Part shown: piece by piece, positions 1-8,413 of the stretch
How positions within the stretch are numbered: position 1 is the first letter of the stretch
Layout of the letters: each line of letters opens with the position of its first letter
Origin: Aquibacillus albus
GTDB lineage: Bacteria > Bacillota > Bacilli > Bacillales > Amphibacillaceae
DNA: 32,852 nucleotides
Assembly (NCBI RefSeq): GCF_016908325.1
Contig: NZ_JAFBDR010000036.1
Location: 1 to 32,852, forward strand
Reading direction: 5' to 3'
Notes under the pieces: generated by a model
What the model saw: the letters and a program-made list of their open reading frames with translations, nothing else
Told to the model about the DNA's origin: nothing
The model's database searches: none
Translations under genes and position numbers: made by a program

Positions 1-13
1 ATAACAAAAAAAA

Positions 14-113
14 GACCCTGCAAAACAGAGTCAGTAAAAAGTTCAAGGACAAGCCTCTTTTTTTAAACTGTCTATTCTACAGGGTCCATTTTAAAGAGGG
101 TCAGCCTCTTTTT
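14..113. terminator. Terminator-like inverted repeats at window edge
   Basis: GACCCTG (14-20) is complementary to CAGGGTC (80-86), and an A8 tract lies just left of it, so a minus-strand transcript would read hairpin then U8. A second hairpin, AAAGAGG (93-99) with CCTCTTT (105-111) and a five-base loop, is followed by two more T residues on the plus strand. Both look like remnants of rho-independent terminators for a gene outside the window. No convincing coding region lies in 1-441; a 62-codon frame at 183-371 has no ribosome site and resembles no family I know. Confidence 0.35.
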
Positions 114-206
114 GACTTTTGAACACACACACTTATTGCATTCTGCTCTTTACAAATTCTGAAATGAAAATGTAATAAATTTATGTCTAAAAAAATAGAA
201 AATAGA

Positions 207-215
207 TGTTATAAT
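207..215 (+). promoter_or_regulatory. Possible extended -10 promoter for ftsEX
   Basis: TGTTATAAT matches an extended -10 (TGnTATAAT) on the plus strand. I see no good -35 at 16-18 bases upstream. Transcription from here would give ftsEX a leader of about 220 bases. This is weak evidence, based on one motif only. Confidence 0.35.
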
Positions 216-441
216 GAAACAGACCCTGTAATTTCGACAGAAACATGCAGGATTTTCACAGAAAAAATCGAAATAATCATATTAGTCGGCCAAAATAGTA
301 CTTTCATTTTCATACATAGACTTGAGGCTATAAAAGGAAATAAACGTATCAATCACCATAGACCTTGGTAACTAATTTGTTAAAAAATCCAAGACGTTCA
401 GCACGTGATAAACACATAAAAAAGATAAAGGTGATAGAAAT

Positions 442-1128
442 ATGATAGCGATGCAAGGCGTATATAAAACGTACCCGAATGGAGTTACTGCATTAAATGG
501 TATAGATGTAACCATTGAACAAGGTGAATTTGTCTATATAGTAGGACCGAGTGGAGCAGGAAAATCAACATTTATTAAACTGATGTTTCGCGAAGAGGTC
601 CCAACGAAAGGGACAATCAAAATAAACCAGATGAATCTACCAAAAATGAAATGGAAGCAAGTACCGTATTTGCGTAGAGATATTGGCGTAGTCTATCAGG
701 ATTTTAAACTACTTCCAAAACTAACAGTCTATGAAAATGTTGCTTTTGCACTGGAAGTAATAGAAGAAGCGCCTAAAAGTATTCGTAGACGCGTGATGCA
801 GGTGCTAGATCAAGTCGGATTGAAAAATAAGGCTCGATTTATTCCTGATGAACTATCAGGGGGAGAGCAGCAGCGTGTAGCTATTGCTAGAGCGATCGTC
901 AATCATCCAAAACTATTGATTGCAGACGAGCCTACTGGAAACCTTGATCCAGACACATCATGGGAAATTATGAAAATATTAGATGAAATCAATGCAAGTG
1001 GGACTACCATTATAATGGCCACACACAGTAAAGACATTGTTAACACAATTAAAAAGCGGGTAATTGCGATTGAAGGCGGCTTAATTGTACGTGATGAACA
1101 CCGAGGTGAATACGGCTATGAAATTTAG
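442..1128 (+). CDS. ftsE: Cell-division ABC transporter ATPase FtsE
   Basis: This is the cytoplasmic ATPase of the FtsEX complex, which uses ATP hydrolysis to switch on a peptidoglycan hydrolase outside the membrane. The 228-residue protein is full length and very close to Bacillus FtsE as I remember it. It has Walker A GPSGAGKST (residues 35-43), a Q-loop glutamine near 86, the signature LSGGEQQ (138-144), Walker B LLIADEP (158-164) and an H-loop His near 195. The start ATG has AAAGGTGA about six bases upstream. The stop codon overlaps the start of ftsX by 11 bases, which indicates translational coupling. In B. subtilis this pair controls cell elongation and sporulation septum orientation rather than being essential for division. 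Confidence 0.97.
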   Translation: MIAMQGVYKTYPNGVTALNGIDVTIEQGEFVYIVGPSGAGKSTFIKLMFREEVPTKGTIKINQMNLPKMKWKQVPYLRRDIGVVYQDFKLLPKLTVYENVAFALEVIEEAPKSIRRRVMQVLDQVGLKNKARFIPDELSGGEQQRVAIARAIVNHPKLLIADEPTGNLDPDTSWEIMKILDEINASGTTIIMATHSKDIVNTIKKRVIAIEGGLIVRDEHRGEYGYEI

Positions 1129-2011
1129 TACAGCAACAAGACACTTTCGTGAAGGCTCTAAGAACATTTGGCGAAATGGTTGGATGACCGTAGCTTCTGT
1201 AGGTGCGGTTACTACTACATTAGTACTAGTAGGTGCGTTTCTAGCGTTAATGCTAAACCTTAGTCATATCGCTAGTAGTTTAGAAGAAGACGTACAAATT
1301 AAAGCATTAATCGATTTAACGGCTTCTGAAACTGAAATAGATGAAGTTGGACAAGCAATTGAACGCATACCTAAAGTATCGACCGTTCAATTTTCATCCA
1401 AAGATGAGGAATTGGAAAATTTAATTTCTAGTCTAGGGGAAGAAGGCGAAGTATGGCAGATGTATGAACAGGACAACCCCTTAAACCATGCCTACATTGT
1501 TAAAACAGCGGATCCACTCGATACGATGACTGTTGCTTCAAAAATCGAGACAATGACAAACGTAGAAAAAGTAAACTATGGACAAGACGTAGTCCAAAAT
1601 TTATTCCGATTCAATGAGTATGCAAGAAATATTGGATTAGCGTTAATTATTGGTTTAATTTTCACTGCAATCTTCCTAATTTCAAATACGATAAAGATCA
1701 CGATTGTTGCACGTCGTAGAGAGATTGGAATCATGAAGCTTGTTGGTGCAACGAACGGTTTTATCCGTTGGCCGTTTTTCGTAGAGGGACTATTGCTAGG
1801 TGTGTTAGGAAGTATTATTCCAATTGCTGTTATTGTTACAGGTTATTACTTCTTGGCAAATAGTGCGAATGTGTTAACTCAGTTTAGTTTTGTAGATTTA
1901 CTACCATTTAATCCATTTGCTATCCAACTGTCATTAATTATTCTGGCAATTGGAGCAAGTATTGGTGTTTGGGGCAGTGTTATGAGTATTCGTAAATTCT
2001 TAAAGGTTTAA
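1118..2011 (+). CDS. ftsX: Cell-division permease-like protein FtsX
   Basis: This is the membrane partner of FtsE and carries the hydrolase-activating signal across the membrane. The ATG at 1118 is preferred because GAGGTGA sits eight bases upstream; a longer frame from TTG 1085 lacks such a site. The 297-residue product begins MKFSTATRHFREG, as FtsX proteins do. It has one membrane segment near residues 18-45, a large extracytoplasmic loop (about 50-160) that would contact the hydrolase, and three more membrane segments to the C-terminus. The conserved core includes SNTIKITI, ARRREIGIMKLVGATN and IRWPFFVEG. It is translationally coupled to ftsE. Confidence 0.96.
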   Translation: MKFSTATRHFREGSKNIWRNGWMTVASVGAVTTTLVLVGAFLALMLNLSHIASSLEEDVQIKALIDLTASETEIDEVGQAIERIPKVSTVQFSSKDEELENLISSLGEEGEVWQMYEQDNPLNHAYIVKTADPLDTMTVASKIETMTNVEKVNYGQDVVQNLFRFNEYARNIGLALIIGLIFTAIFLISNTIKITIVARRREIGIMKLVGATNGFIRWPFFVEGLLLGVLGSIIPIAVIVTGYYFLANSANVLTQFSFVDLLPFNPFAIQLSLIILAIGASIGVWGSVMSIRKFLKV

Positions 2012-2113
2012 TCTAGGCTGTTTTATAAACGTTTCCTATTAAATTGGTATCACTTTTAAAGTACACAATGAATCCAAGGACGATAGATTCCGCAGGGGGA
2101 AGGAGAACTTGGG

Positions 2114-3409
2114 ATGAGAAGGGTAGTTACTTATTTTATTATCTTTACGATTATTTTGTCAGGCATACCAGCTTCAAAACATGTGTTTGCAGAAGGATTA
2201 GCTGATATTAAAAGGGAGCTTGAGGAGCTTCAAAGGCAGCAAGGGAGTATAGAAAAACAAAACGGTAGTTTGAGTGACGAGGTAAGTGAAACGCAACAAA
2301 AAATTGAGGAAAATAAGGCTCACCAGGCACAAGTAATGAGTGAAATTGAAGAAATCGATTTACAGTTAGAAGATACATTATCGAAGCTAGAGGCGAAAGA
2401 AGAAGAAATTATAGCAACGAATAATGCGATAGAAGAAACAGAAGCAGAGATTGAACAGTTAAAGCTTGAAATCTTTGATTTAAAAGATAGAATTGAAACG
2501 AGAGAAGAATTATTAAAAAATCGATTGCGTGCATTGCAACAAAGCGGTGGAGATGTAAGTTATTTAGAAGTAATTATGGGCGCGCAAAATTTTGGAGATT
2601 TAATTAATCGAGCAACAGCAGTTAATAAAATAATGGACCAGGATAAAAGTATAATGGAAACACATATGGCCGAGAAGCAAGAGCTGGAAGATAAGCAGGT
2701 ATCACTGGAGGATAAAAAGGCTGATTTAGACGAGAAAAAAGCAGATTTAGAATCACAAAAACAAGAGCTCGAGTCACTAAAATCAACCTTAAACAGCCAA
2801 ATGCTACAAAAAGAAAAGCTGATGGAAGAGTTAAAGCATGAGCAACATGAACTTGAAGAATACCAAGTAAGCTTGGAAGATGAACAAGAAATTTTAAGAA
2901 AACAGGAAGCAGCTATTGAAAAAGCTATTGAGCAAGCAAAGCAGGAACAACAAAGGTTAGAGCAGCTGGCGAAGGAAAATGGTTCACAACCATCTGAAAA
3001 TGGGACTTTTGTTTGGCCATCAACTGGTACCTTTACTTCTGGTTATGGACAACGATGGGGTAAATTACATGCTGGTATTGATATAGCGAGTGGTGTTGGT
3101 ACAGCTGTTAAAGCATCTGCTGCAGGAGTTGTTATTTCGACAAACACGGAATGGGATGGAAAAATGAATGGATACGGCAATGTTATTCTTATTGCACATT
3201 CCATTGATGGAACGGTTTATACAACATTATACGCCCATTTAAATAGTATGTCGGTTTCAACAGGCGAGTCCGTAAGTCAAGGAGAAACCATTGGTACAAT
3301 GGGTAACACAGGTAATTCCACTGGCCCACATTTGCATTTTGAAATTCATAAAGGTGGATGGAATGCAGCAAAAAGTAATTCGGTTAATCCATTAAGTCTA
3401 TTAAAATAA
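2114..3409 (+). CDS. Secreted coiled-coil M23 peptidoglycan endopeptidase (EnvC-like)
   Basis: A signal peptide covers residues 1 to about 26 (MRRVV then a hydrophobic stretch ending SKHVFA). A long Glu/Lys/Gln-rich coiled coil follows (about 30-290), and then a C-terminal M23 metallopeptidase domain (about 300-425). The zinc motifs are intact: HAGID gives His319 and Asp323, and HLH gives His406 and His408, so the enzyme should be active rather than an EnvC-type degenerate activator. The AGGAGA ribosome site lies about seven bases before the ATG. The gene follows ftsX by about 100 bases. By analogy with FtsEX-EnvC and FtsEX-CwlO/PcsB pairs, the coiled coil probably binds FtsX and the M23 domain cuts cross-links. 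A hairpin terminator follows it. Confidence 0.9.
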   Translation: MRRVVTYFIIFTIILSGIPASKHVFAEGLADIKRELEELQRQQGSIEKQNGSLSDEVSETQQKIEENKAHQAQVMSEIEEIDLQLEDTLSKLEAKEEEIIATNNAIEETEAEIEQLKLEIFDLKDRIETREELLKNRLRALQQSGGDVSYLEVIMGAQNFGDLINRATAVNKIMDQDKSIMETHMAEKQELEDKQVSLEDKKADLDEKKADLESQKQELESLKSTLNSQMLQKEKLMEELKHEQHELEEYQVSLEDEQEILRKQEAAIEKAIEQAKQEQQRLEQLAKENGSQPSENGTFVWPSTGTFTSGYGQRWGKLHAGIDIASGVGTAVKASAAGVVISTNTEWDGKMNGYGNVILIAHSIDGTVYTTLYAHLNSMSVSTGESVSQGETIGTMGNTGNSTGPHLHFEIHKGGWNAAKSNSVNPLSLLK

Positions 3410-3460
3410 TGAGATTATGGACATGTTTATATCAAGTCTGGCATAAACTAAAATAAACCG

Positions 3461-3493
3461 AAAGGCATCGCAAAGAACTTGTGATGCCTTTTG
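3461..3493 (+). terminator. Rho-independent terminator after the M23 gene
   Basis: An 11-base-pair stem (AAAGGCATCGC 3461-3471 with GTGATGCCTTT 3481-3491, one G-U pair) has a nine-base loop and ends in a short T run. It separates ftsEX and the M23 gene from ctpB. Confidence 0.7.
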
Positions 3494-3553
3494 TGCCATA
3501 CATATGAAGTGACATCGATCATCGCTTGAACAAAATTAATTGAGGTGAATACG

Positions 3554-5047
3554 TTGAATTTGAAAAAAAGCCACATCGTAGTACTAATGCTCGCCGCCTT
3601 GCTGTTAGGAGGGGTTGGTTCTTATATCGGTGTTCAACTTGCTCAATCGGATCAACCAAATTATGGAAACCTTGCTAACTCGGATCAGCAAGATTTTATT
3701 GATTTAAATCCAGATGAGCAGGAAGAACTACTTGGGCAAGACGGAATGGGAGATATGAGGAAAGTAATGCAAGCATATCAAACCATTCAAGACAATTATT
3801 TAGAAAAAGTAGAGAAAAATCAATTAATAGAAGGTGCTGTACAAGGCATGTTGGATACATTGGATGATCCGTACAGTGTCTATATGGATAAAGAAACAGT
3901 AGAAGAATTCAATCATCAAATTGAGTCCTCCTTTGAGGGAATTGGTGCTGAAGTAAGTATGGTTGATGATAAAGTGACGATTGTTGCTCCGATTAAGGAT
4001 TCGCCAGCAGAAGAGGCTGGTTTAAAACCAAATGATCAAATTTTAAAAGTAGATGATGAAAGCATTGAAGGTTTAGATCTTTTCGAAGCTGTATCTAAAA
4101 TTCGCGGTGAACAAGGTTCAAAGGTTGTATTAGAAATAAGTCGCCCAGGTGTGGAAGAGCCTTTCGATGTAGAGATTATCCGTGATGACATTCCGCTTGA
4201 AACAGTATATTCGGAAACACAGGAAATCGATGGTAAAAAGGCTGGAATTATAGAGATAACCTCTTTCTCTGAGAACACGGCAGAACGTTTTTACGAAGAA
4301 TTGATGAAATTAGAAGAGGAAGGCATTGAGGGCCTCGTCATTGATGTGAGAGGAAATCCAGGTGGTTTATTACCTTCTGTAGAGGAAATTTTGAAGAATT
4401 TTATTACAAAAGATCAACCGTATGTACAAATAGAAGATAGAAATGGGGAAAGGTCACGTTATTTCTCCGAATTGGAAGAACCAAAGGATTATCCAATTAA
4501 TGTTCTGATTGATGAGGGAAGCGCATCTGCATCCGAGATTTTGGCAATAGCACTTAAAGAAGCAGGAAATGCCGAAGTTGTAGGGACGACAAGCTTTGGT
4601 AAAGGAACGGTTCAGCAAACTATTCCTATGGGAGATGGTAGTACCATAAAATTAACATTGTTTAAGTGGTTATCACCAGAAGGTACTTGGATACATGAAG
4701 ATGGTGTAGAGCCTACAATCGAAGTGAAGCAACCTGATTATTTTTATACGAATCCAATTCAGCTTGATGAAGGAGATACACTAAAAATTAATGAAAGTAA
4801 TGATAAAGTTAAAAGTTTACAAACAATGTTAATTGGTCTTGGCTTTAACCCAGGCCGTGACGACGGTGTATATAGTGACCAAACGGAAGAAGCAGTGAGA
4901 CAATATCAGAAAGAACAAGCATTGGAAGCAACTGGGGAAGTTGACCAACAAACTGCTGAAAGAATCCAGGCGGATATTGTAGGGATCATTAGAAGTGGTG
5001 AAAACGATACGCAAAAAGATGAAGCATTAAACGCACTATTTAAGTAA
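3554..5047 (+). CDS. ctpB: S41-family C-terminal processing protease CtpB
   Basis: This is a membrane-anchored serine protease. Its B. subtilis relative cleaves SpoIVFA during sporulation. TTG 3554 is the likely start, with GAGGTGA five bases upstream; the in-frame GTG at 3545 overlaps that site. The 497-residue product has an N-terminal membrane anchor (about 8-28), a helical cap, a PDZ domain (about 105-185), the S41 catalytic core and a C-terminal peptidoglycan-binding-like domain (about 415-475). Catalytic Ser325 (in GSASASEI), Lys350 and Gln354 (FGKGTVQ) reproduce the Ser-Lys-Gln spacing (25 and 4 residues) known for B. subtilis CtpB. Its position before minJ matches Bacillus gene order. 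Confidence 0.93.
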   Translation: MNLKKSHIVVLMLAALLLGGVGSYIGVQLAQSDQPNYGNLANSDQQDFIDLNPDEQEELLGQDGMGDMRKVMQAYQTIQDNYLEKVEKNQLIEGAVQGMLDTLDDPYSVYMDKETVEEFNHQIESSFEGIGAEVSMVDDKVTIVAPIKDSPAEEAGLKPNDQILKVDDESIEGLDLFEAVSKIRGEQGSKVVLEISRPGVEEPFDVEIIRDDIPLETVYSETQEIDGKKAGIIEITSFSENTAERFYEELMKLEEEGIEGLVIDVRGNPGGLLPSVEEILKNFITKDQPYVQIEDRNGERSRYFSELEEPKDYPINVLIDEGSASASEILAIALKEAGNAEVVGTTSFGKGTVQQTIPMGDGSTIKLTLFKWLSPEGTWIHEDGVEPTIEVKQPDYFYTNPIQLDEGDTLKINESNDKVKSLQTMLIGLGFNPGRDDGVYSDQTEEAVRQYQKEQALEATGEVDQQTAERIQADIVGIIRSGENDTQKDEALNALFK

Positions 5048-5088
5048 AGTAAAATCCATGAGCAAGTTGCTCATGGATTTTTACTTTA
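5046..5088. terminator. Strong bidirectional-type terminator after ctpB
   Basis: A near-perfect stem of about 17 base pairs (core ATCCATGAGCA at 5054-5064 with TGCTCATGGAT) has a tiny loop and ends in TTTTT. It begins at the ctpB stop codon. The A-rich left flank would also let it work on the other strand. Confidence 0.85.
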
Positions 5089-5228
5089 CAGGAATCTATT
5101 AAAAAACGTAAATTCGATAAGGAAACTTTTATTGATTACTGATACAATAGAAGGAGAATTGTATATACATTATAGGAATTATATTACGTTTTGCATATCT
5201 GTCGTGTTAATCAGTGGAGGGGTTTCAT

Positions 5229-6440
5229 ATGGAGGCTTGGTTACTGGAATTTATAAAAGGGCTAGGGAAAGTTTTTCTTCATCCTTTATTATATTGGTTT
5301 TTAATCCTTGGGTTACTTGCATCGTTGGCAAGGATTAAAAGAGAAAGACATTTTTTTGGAACGAAAATCTATTCTGCTTTTCAAGAAGCAAAATATACAT
5401 GGCCAATTACAATCGTTAGTTGTCTCGTTTTATCCTGTTTAGCAATTGGACTTGGTGTGATGTTTAGCTTCCCAGTAATGGTTTTATTGTCACTTGTTAC
5501 GATAATTTTCACGTTAACTAAAAGGTTTTCATGGCTTTCATCTGCATACACGATGGGATTCACTTTCTTGTTGTTGTTAATTTTACCTGATTTGTTAGAA
5601 GGACGTCTACCTTCCTATTGGACAGATGGTTTACGAAATGTTGATCCTGTGAGCTTTACAATCATCTTAGGTTTACTTATTATTATTGAAGCGATTTTGA
5701 TGATTCGAATAAATAAAAAGGAAACATTTCCTGAGCTTGTAAAAGGCAATAGAGGTAAGTGGATTGGACAACACCGATTAAAGAAAATTGCTGTAGTACC
5801 TTTTTTTGCATTGATTCCGGTTGGTGAAATCGTACCTTTTTCTAGCTGGTGGCCTATTTTTCAAATAGATGGTGATCGTTTTGGAATTATTCTGTTGCCG
5901 TTTTTAATTGGCTTTGAACAGGTTGTTAAAGGAGCAGCACCCTTAAAGGCAACGCGAAACCTAGGTCAATCGTTATTAATATTAGGTTTATTGACAACAG
6001 GAACGGCAATAGCTGGGTATTACCTGACTATTTTAACCTTAATTAGTGTTGCTATTGCTATCATTGGTAGAGAGTTTATTTCTTTCCGATTTCGATCCAA
6101 AGATCAACAAAACAAGCCTTTCTTCAGTCCGAGTCCAACTGGGATGCTTGTTTTAGGTGTTATCCCAGTGTCACCAGCAGATAAATTAAGTTTATCCCCT
6201 GGTGAAATAATTATAAAAGTAAATGGTAAATCTGTATCTAATGAGCAACAATTTTATGAAGCATTGCAAGTAAATAGCGCTTATTGTAAATTGGATGTTC
6301 GTGATGAAAGAGGGGAACTCCGATTTGTACAACGAGCGATGTATCAGGGGGAACATCACGAATTAGGAATCATATTTGCTGAAGGCAGTTATCGTTTTAA
6401 AGACCATAAGATGAATATGAAACAAAAAAAATCAGGATAG
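5229..6440 (+). CDS. minJ: Division-site topology protein MinJ (multi-spanning, PDZ)
   Basis: In Bacillus, MinJ bridges DivIVA at the poles and septum to MinD, so that MinCD blocks division there. The start ATG at 5229 (MEAWLLEFIKG) has GGAGGGG six bases upstream; an in-frame GTG at 5214 lacks a site. The 403-residue protein has about seven or eight hydrophobic membrane segments in its first 290 residues. A PDZ domain occupies about 300-380, including GVIPVSPADKLSLSPGEIIIKVNG. Both the architecture and the position after ctpB match MinJ. I rely on architecture and position more than on recalled residue identity. A terminator follows. The roughly 140 bases between the ctpB terminator and this gene hold no clear element beyond weak promoter-like AT-rich sequence. 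Confidence 0.85.
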   Translation: MEAWLLEFIKGLGKVFLHPLLYWFLILGLLASLARIKRERHFFGTKIYSAFQEAKYTWPITIVSCLVLSCLAIGLGVMFSFPVMVLLSLVTIIFTLTKRFSWLSSAYTMGFTFLLLLILPDLLEGRLPSYWTDGLRNVDPVSFTIILGLLIIIEAILMIRINKKETFPELVKGNRGKWIGQHRLKKIAVVPFFALIPVGEIVPFSSWWPIFQIDGDRFGIILLPFLIGFEQVVKGAAPLKATRNLGQSLLILGLLTTGTAIAGYYLTILTLISVAIAIIGREFISFRFRSKDQQNKPFFSPSPTGMLVLGVIPVSPADKLSLSPGEIIIKVNGKSVSNEQQFYEALQVNSAYCKLDVRDERGELRFVQRAMYQGEHHELGIIFAEGSYRFKDHKMNMKQKKSG

Positions 6441-6447
6441 ATTTACT

Positions 6448-6487
6448 GACCACTTACTTTTATGTTCGATTGAGTAAGTGGTTTTTT
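6448..6487 (+). terminator. Rho-independent terminator after minJ
   Basis: CCACTTAC (6450-6457) pairs with GTAAGTGG (6474-6481), followed by TTTTTTC. It closes the minJ unit before the motility module. Confidence 0.8.
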
Positions 6488-6579
6488 CATTTATTACATA
6501 AACTGGTGCACTTTGCTTGGCTTTCCAAGACAAAAAAAGACAAAATATGATTTCTTGCTAGTAAAATTTACCGATTTGA

Positions 6580-6608
6580 TTGAAAAAAACGGCATAGTAG
6601 GCTACTAT
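6580..6608 (+). promoter_or_regulatory. Sigma-A-type promoter driving the riboswitch-motAB unit
   Basis: TTGAAA (6580-6585, five of six to TTGACA), a 17-base spacer and TACTAT (6603-6608, four of six to TATAAT) place the start near 6615, just before the aptamer. A dyad CATAGTAG-G-CTACTATG (6593-6609) covers the -10, so a repressor or activator could bind there. I see no sigma-D motif of the type usual for motility genes. Confidence 0.5.
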
Positions 6609-6635
6609 GAAATTAGTATGAAAGCACTATAAATA

Positions 6636-6736
6636 GATTAATAAAGGCAAACTTTTTGAAAGAGAAGGACGCAAAGCCAAGGGTCTAAGGTTTTACGGGG
6701 GCATACCCATAAACTATGATAGCCTGGTTACTAATC
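6636..6736 (+). promoter_or_regulatory. GEMM-I cyclic-di-GMP riboswitch aptamer
   Basis: The conserved GEMM-I landmarks occur in order. They are AAAGGCAAAC, a stem capped by a GAAA tetraloop (CTTTTT-GAAA-GAGAAG), GGACGCAAAGCC, a GGTCTAAGGTTT tetraloop receptor, and CTATGATAGCCTGGTTAC. Stem P1 can be drawn between 6636-6644 and 6728-6736 with eight of nine pairs. GEMM-I RNAs bind c-di-GMP and often control motility genes. Here the aptamer is followed by an intrinsic terminator and then motA, so it should act on transcription of the stator genes. Confidence 0.93.
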
Positions 6737-6755
6737 TTAATTTTGGGGTTATATT

Positions 6756-6787
6756 GACTATCCATTAATTAAGGATAGTCTTTTTTT
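6756..6787 (+). terminator. Riboswitch expression-platform terminator
   Basis: GACTATCC (6756-6763) pairs perfectly with GGATAGTC (6773-6780), followed by T7. An alternative pairing of 6732-6742 with 6767-6777 uses part of the aptamer's P1 3' strand and the terminator's right arm, so it serves as an antiterminator. Ligand-stabilised P1 would therefore favour termination. The direction of control is my inference from these pairings. Confidence 0.85.
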
Positions 6788-6864
6788 ATACTGTACTAGA
6801 ATTAGTATTTCGAATGTGACAACCATTAAAACAAGATTAATGATAGATAGAGTGGAGGGGAAAT

Positions 6865-7659
6865 ATGGATAAGACAACAGTGATCGGGATTATTGTAGGT
6901 GTTCTTGCCATTGGAGTTGGGATGGTATTGAAAGGTGTTAATGTACTTGCATTAGTTAATCCTGCTGCATTAATTATTATTTTTCTAGGGACACTAGCCG
7001 CTGTATTTATATCATTTCCGATGAATACTATTAAAAACATTCCACAGCTAATAAAAATTATTTTTAAGGAATCAAATGAATCAGATCTTAAAACAATTAT
7101 TACGATGTTTACCAATTTATCTGATGTTGTCCGTAAAGAAGGAGTTCTCGCTTTAGAAACACATATGTCCGAGTTTACTGACACCTTTTTAAAGTCAGGT
7201 ATAGGCCTTATCGTTGATGGACAAAAACCGGAGTTTATTCGTGATGTCCTGCTAGAAAAGATAGATGCAATGGAACAAAGGCATCAAAAAGGGATTCGAC
7301 TTTTCACACAAGCAGGAACGTTTGCACCGACATTAGGTGTATTAGGAGCAGTTGTTGGACTAATCGCTGCGCTTGGTCATATGGAAGATGTAGCATTATT
7401 AGGGAAAGCAATTTCGGCAGCTTTTATTGCAACGTTATTTGGAATTTTCTCTGGGTATGTTTTATGGCATCCTTTTGCAAATAAGTTGAGGGAAAAGTCA
7501 AAAGATGAAGTACAGGTCAAGCTAGTGATGATAGAGGGGATTTTATCTGTAGCAAATGGTGAATCACCGTTAGTAATAAAGGACAAATTGGGGTCCTATC
7601 TTTCCACGAAAGAATTTGACCAGTGGAAGCTGGAGCAGGAGGAGGAAATGAATGCGTAG
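6865..7659 (+). CDS. motA: Flagellar stator protein MotA
   Basis: MotA surrounds MotB to form the ion channel that powers flagellar rotation. The 264-residue protein has four membrane segments (about 4-22, 30-50, 150-172, 180-202). Torque residues Arg90 and Glu98 lie in RKEGVLALE, and the conserved channel proline (Pro155) is in TFAPTLGVLGAVVGLIAAL. The sequence resembles B. subtilis MotA (MDKT...GIILA...KGV..ALANPAA) more than MotP, which suggests proton coupling, although ion choice cannot be settled here. GGAGGGG lies just before the ATG. The stop overlaps motB by eight bases. Transcription should depend on the c-di-GMP riboswitch upstream. Confidence 0.95.
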   Translation: MDKTTVIGIIVGVLAIGVGMVLKGVNVLALVNPAALIIIFLGTLAAVFISFPMNTIKNIPQLIKIIFKESNESDLKTIITMFTNLSDVVRKEGVLALETHMSEFTDTFLKSGIGLIVDGQKPEFIRDVLLEKIDAMEQRHQKGIRLFTQAGTFAPTLGVLGAVVGLIAALGHMEDVALLGKAISAAFIATLFGIFSGYVLWHPFANKLREKSKDEVQVKLVMIEGILSVANGESPLVIKDKLGSYLSTKEFDQWKLEQEEEMNA

Positions 7660-8413
7660 AAAGAGAGGGATTGAAGAAGAAAAAACAGATGAATCTTGGT
7701 TAATTCCTTACGCTGATATGCTTACCCTGCTATTAGCACTATTTGTTGTCTTATTTGCTATGAGTGAAATCGATGCAAAAAAATACGAAGAGCTATCTAA
7801 TTTTTTCCGTAATGAACTTGCAACAGGGCCTACGGGAGATGGCATCTTAGAGGCAGATGAAAGCGTAGTAGATGTAGTAACTGAAGTGAACAGAGAACCA
7901 AAGGAAATCATTGATGAAGAGAAAAGTGAACGAGAATTAAATCAATTAAAGCAATTACAGCAAGAGATTAATACATACATTGAGAGAAACAATCTTTCCA
8001 CTATTTTAGGTACGAAATTGATGGATGAAGGACTGCTGATTTCTATCTATAATGAATTGTTTTTTGATTCAGGTAGTGCCACAGTGAAAGGGGAAGGGGA
8101 ACAAGTAGCGCAGGAAATTTCTGAATTACTTTATACTGATCCCCCACATCAAATCGTTATCAGTGGTCACACCGATAACGTACCGATTCGAAATGGTAGA
8201 TTTGCTTCGAATTGGGATTTAAGTGTGATGCGAGCGGTTAATTTTATGCGATTGTTATTGGATAATGAAAAGTTAGATCCGCAACGGTTTAGTGCGAAAG
8301 GATATGGAGAACATCAGCCAATATTACCAAATAATAGTGAGGAAAATAGAGCTAAAAATAGACGTGTAGAAGTTCTGATTCTACCAAACTACCAAATTGA
8401 TTCAGAGAGTTAA
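7652..8413 (+). CDS. motB: Flagellar stator protein MotB
   Basis: MotB is the stator subunit that carries the ion-binding Asp and anchors the complex to peptidoglycan. A basic N-terminus (MRRKRG) precedes DESWLIPYADMLTLLLAL, where Asp22 is the channel aspartate in the single membrane segment (about 20-41). A charged linker follows, then an OmpA-type peptidoglycan-binding domain (about 125-245) with GHTDN (His173, Asp175), SNWDLSVMRA and the KNRRVEVLIL signature. The 253-residue length is normal. The ribosome site GGAGGAA lies inside the end of motA, indicating coupling. No terminator is visible before the HD-GYP gene 99 bases downstream. Confidence 0.95.
   Translation: MRRKRGIEEEKTDESWLIPYADMLTLLLALFVVLFAMSEIDAKKYEELSNFFRNELATGPTGDGILEADESVVDVVTEVNREPKEIIDEEKSERELNQLKQLQQEINTYIERNNLSTILGTKLMDEGLLISIYNELFFDSGSATVKGEGEQVAQEISELLYTDPPHQIVISGHTDNVPIRNGRFASNWDLSVMRAVNFMRLLLDNEKLDPQRFSAKGYGEHQPILPNNSEENRAKNRRVEVLILPNYQIDSES

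Noticed and set aside
183-371. 62-codon open frame before ftsE
   Set aside because: It has no ribosome site, no recognisable family and an unlikely composition, and it overlaps the probable ftsEX promoter.
5132-5338. 68-codon open frame overlapping the minJ start
   Set aside because: It has no ribosome site and runs into minJ in another frame; minJ has a strong GGAGGGG site at its own ATG.
6540-6610. Sigma-D (motility) promoter before motA
   Set aside because: TAAA at 6562 lacks a GCCGATAA-like partner at 14-16 bases; the sigma-A-type pair at 6580-6608 fits better.
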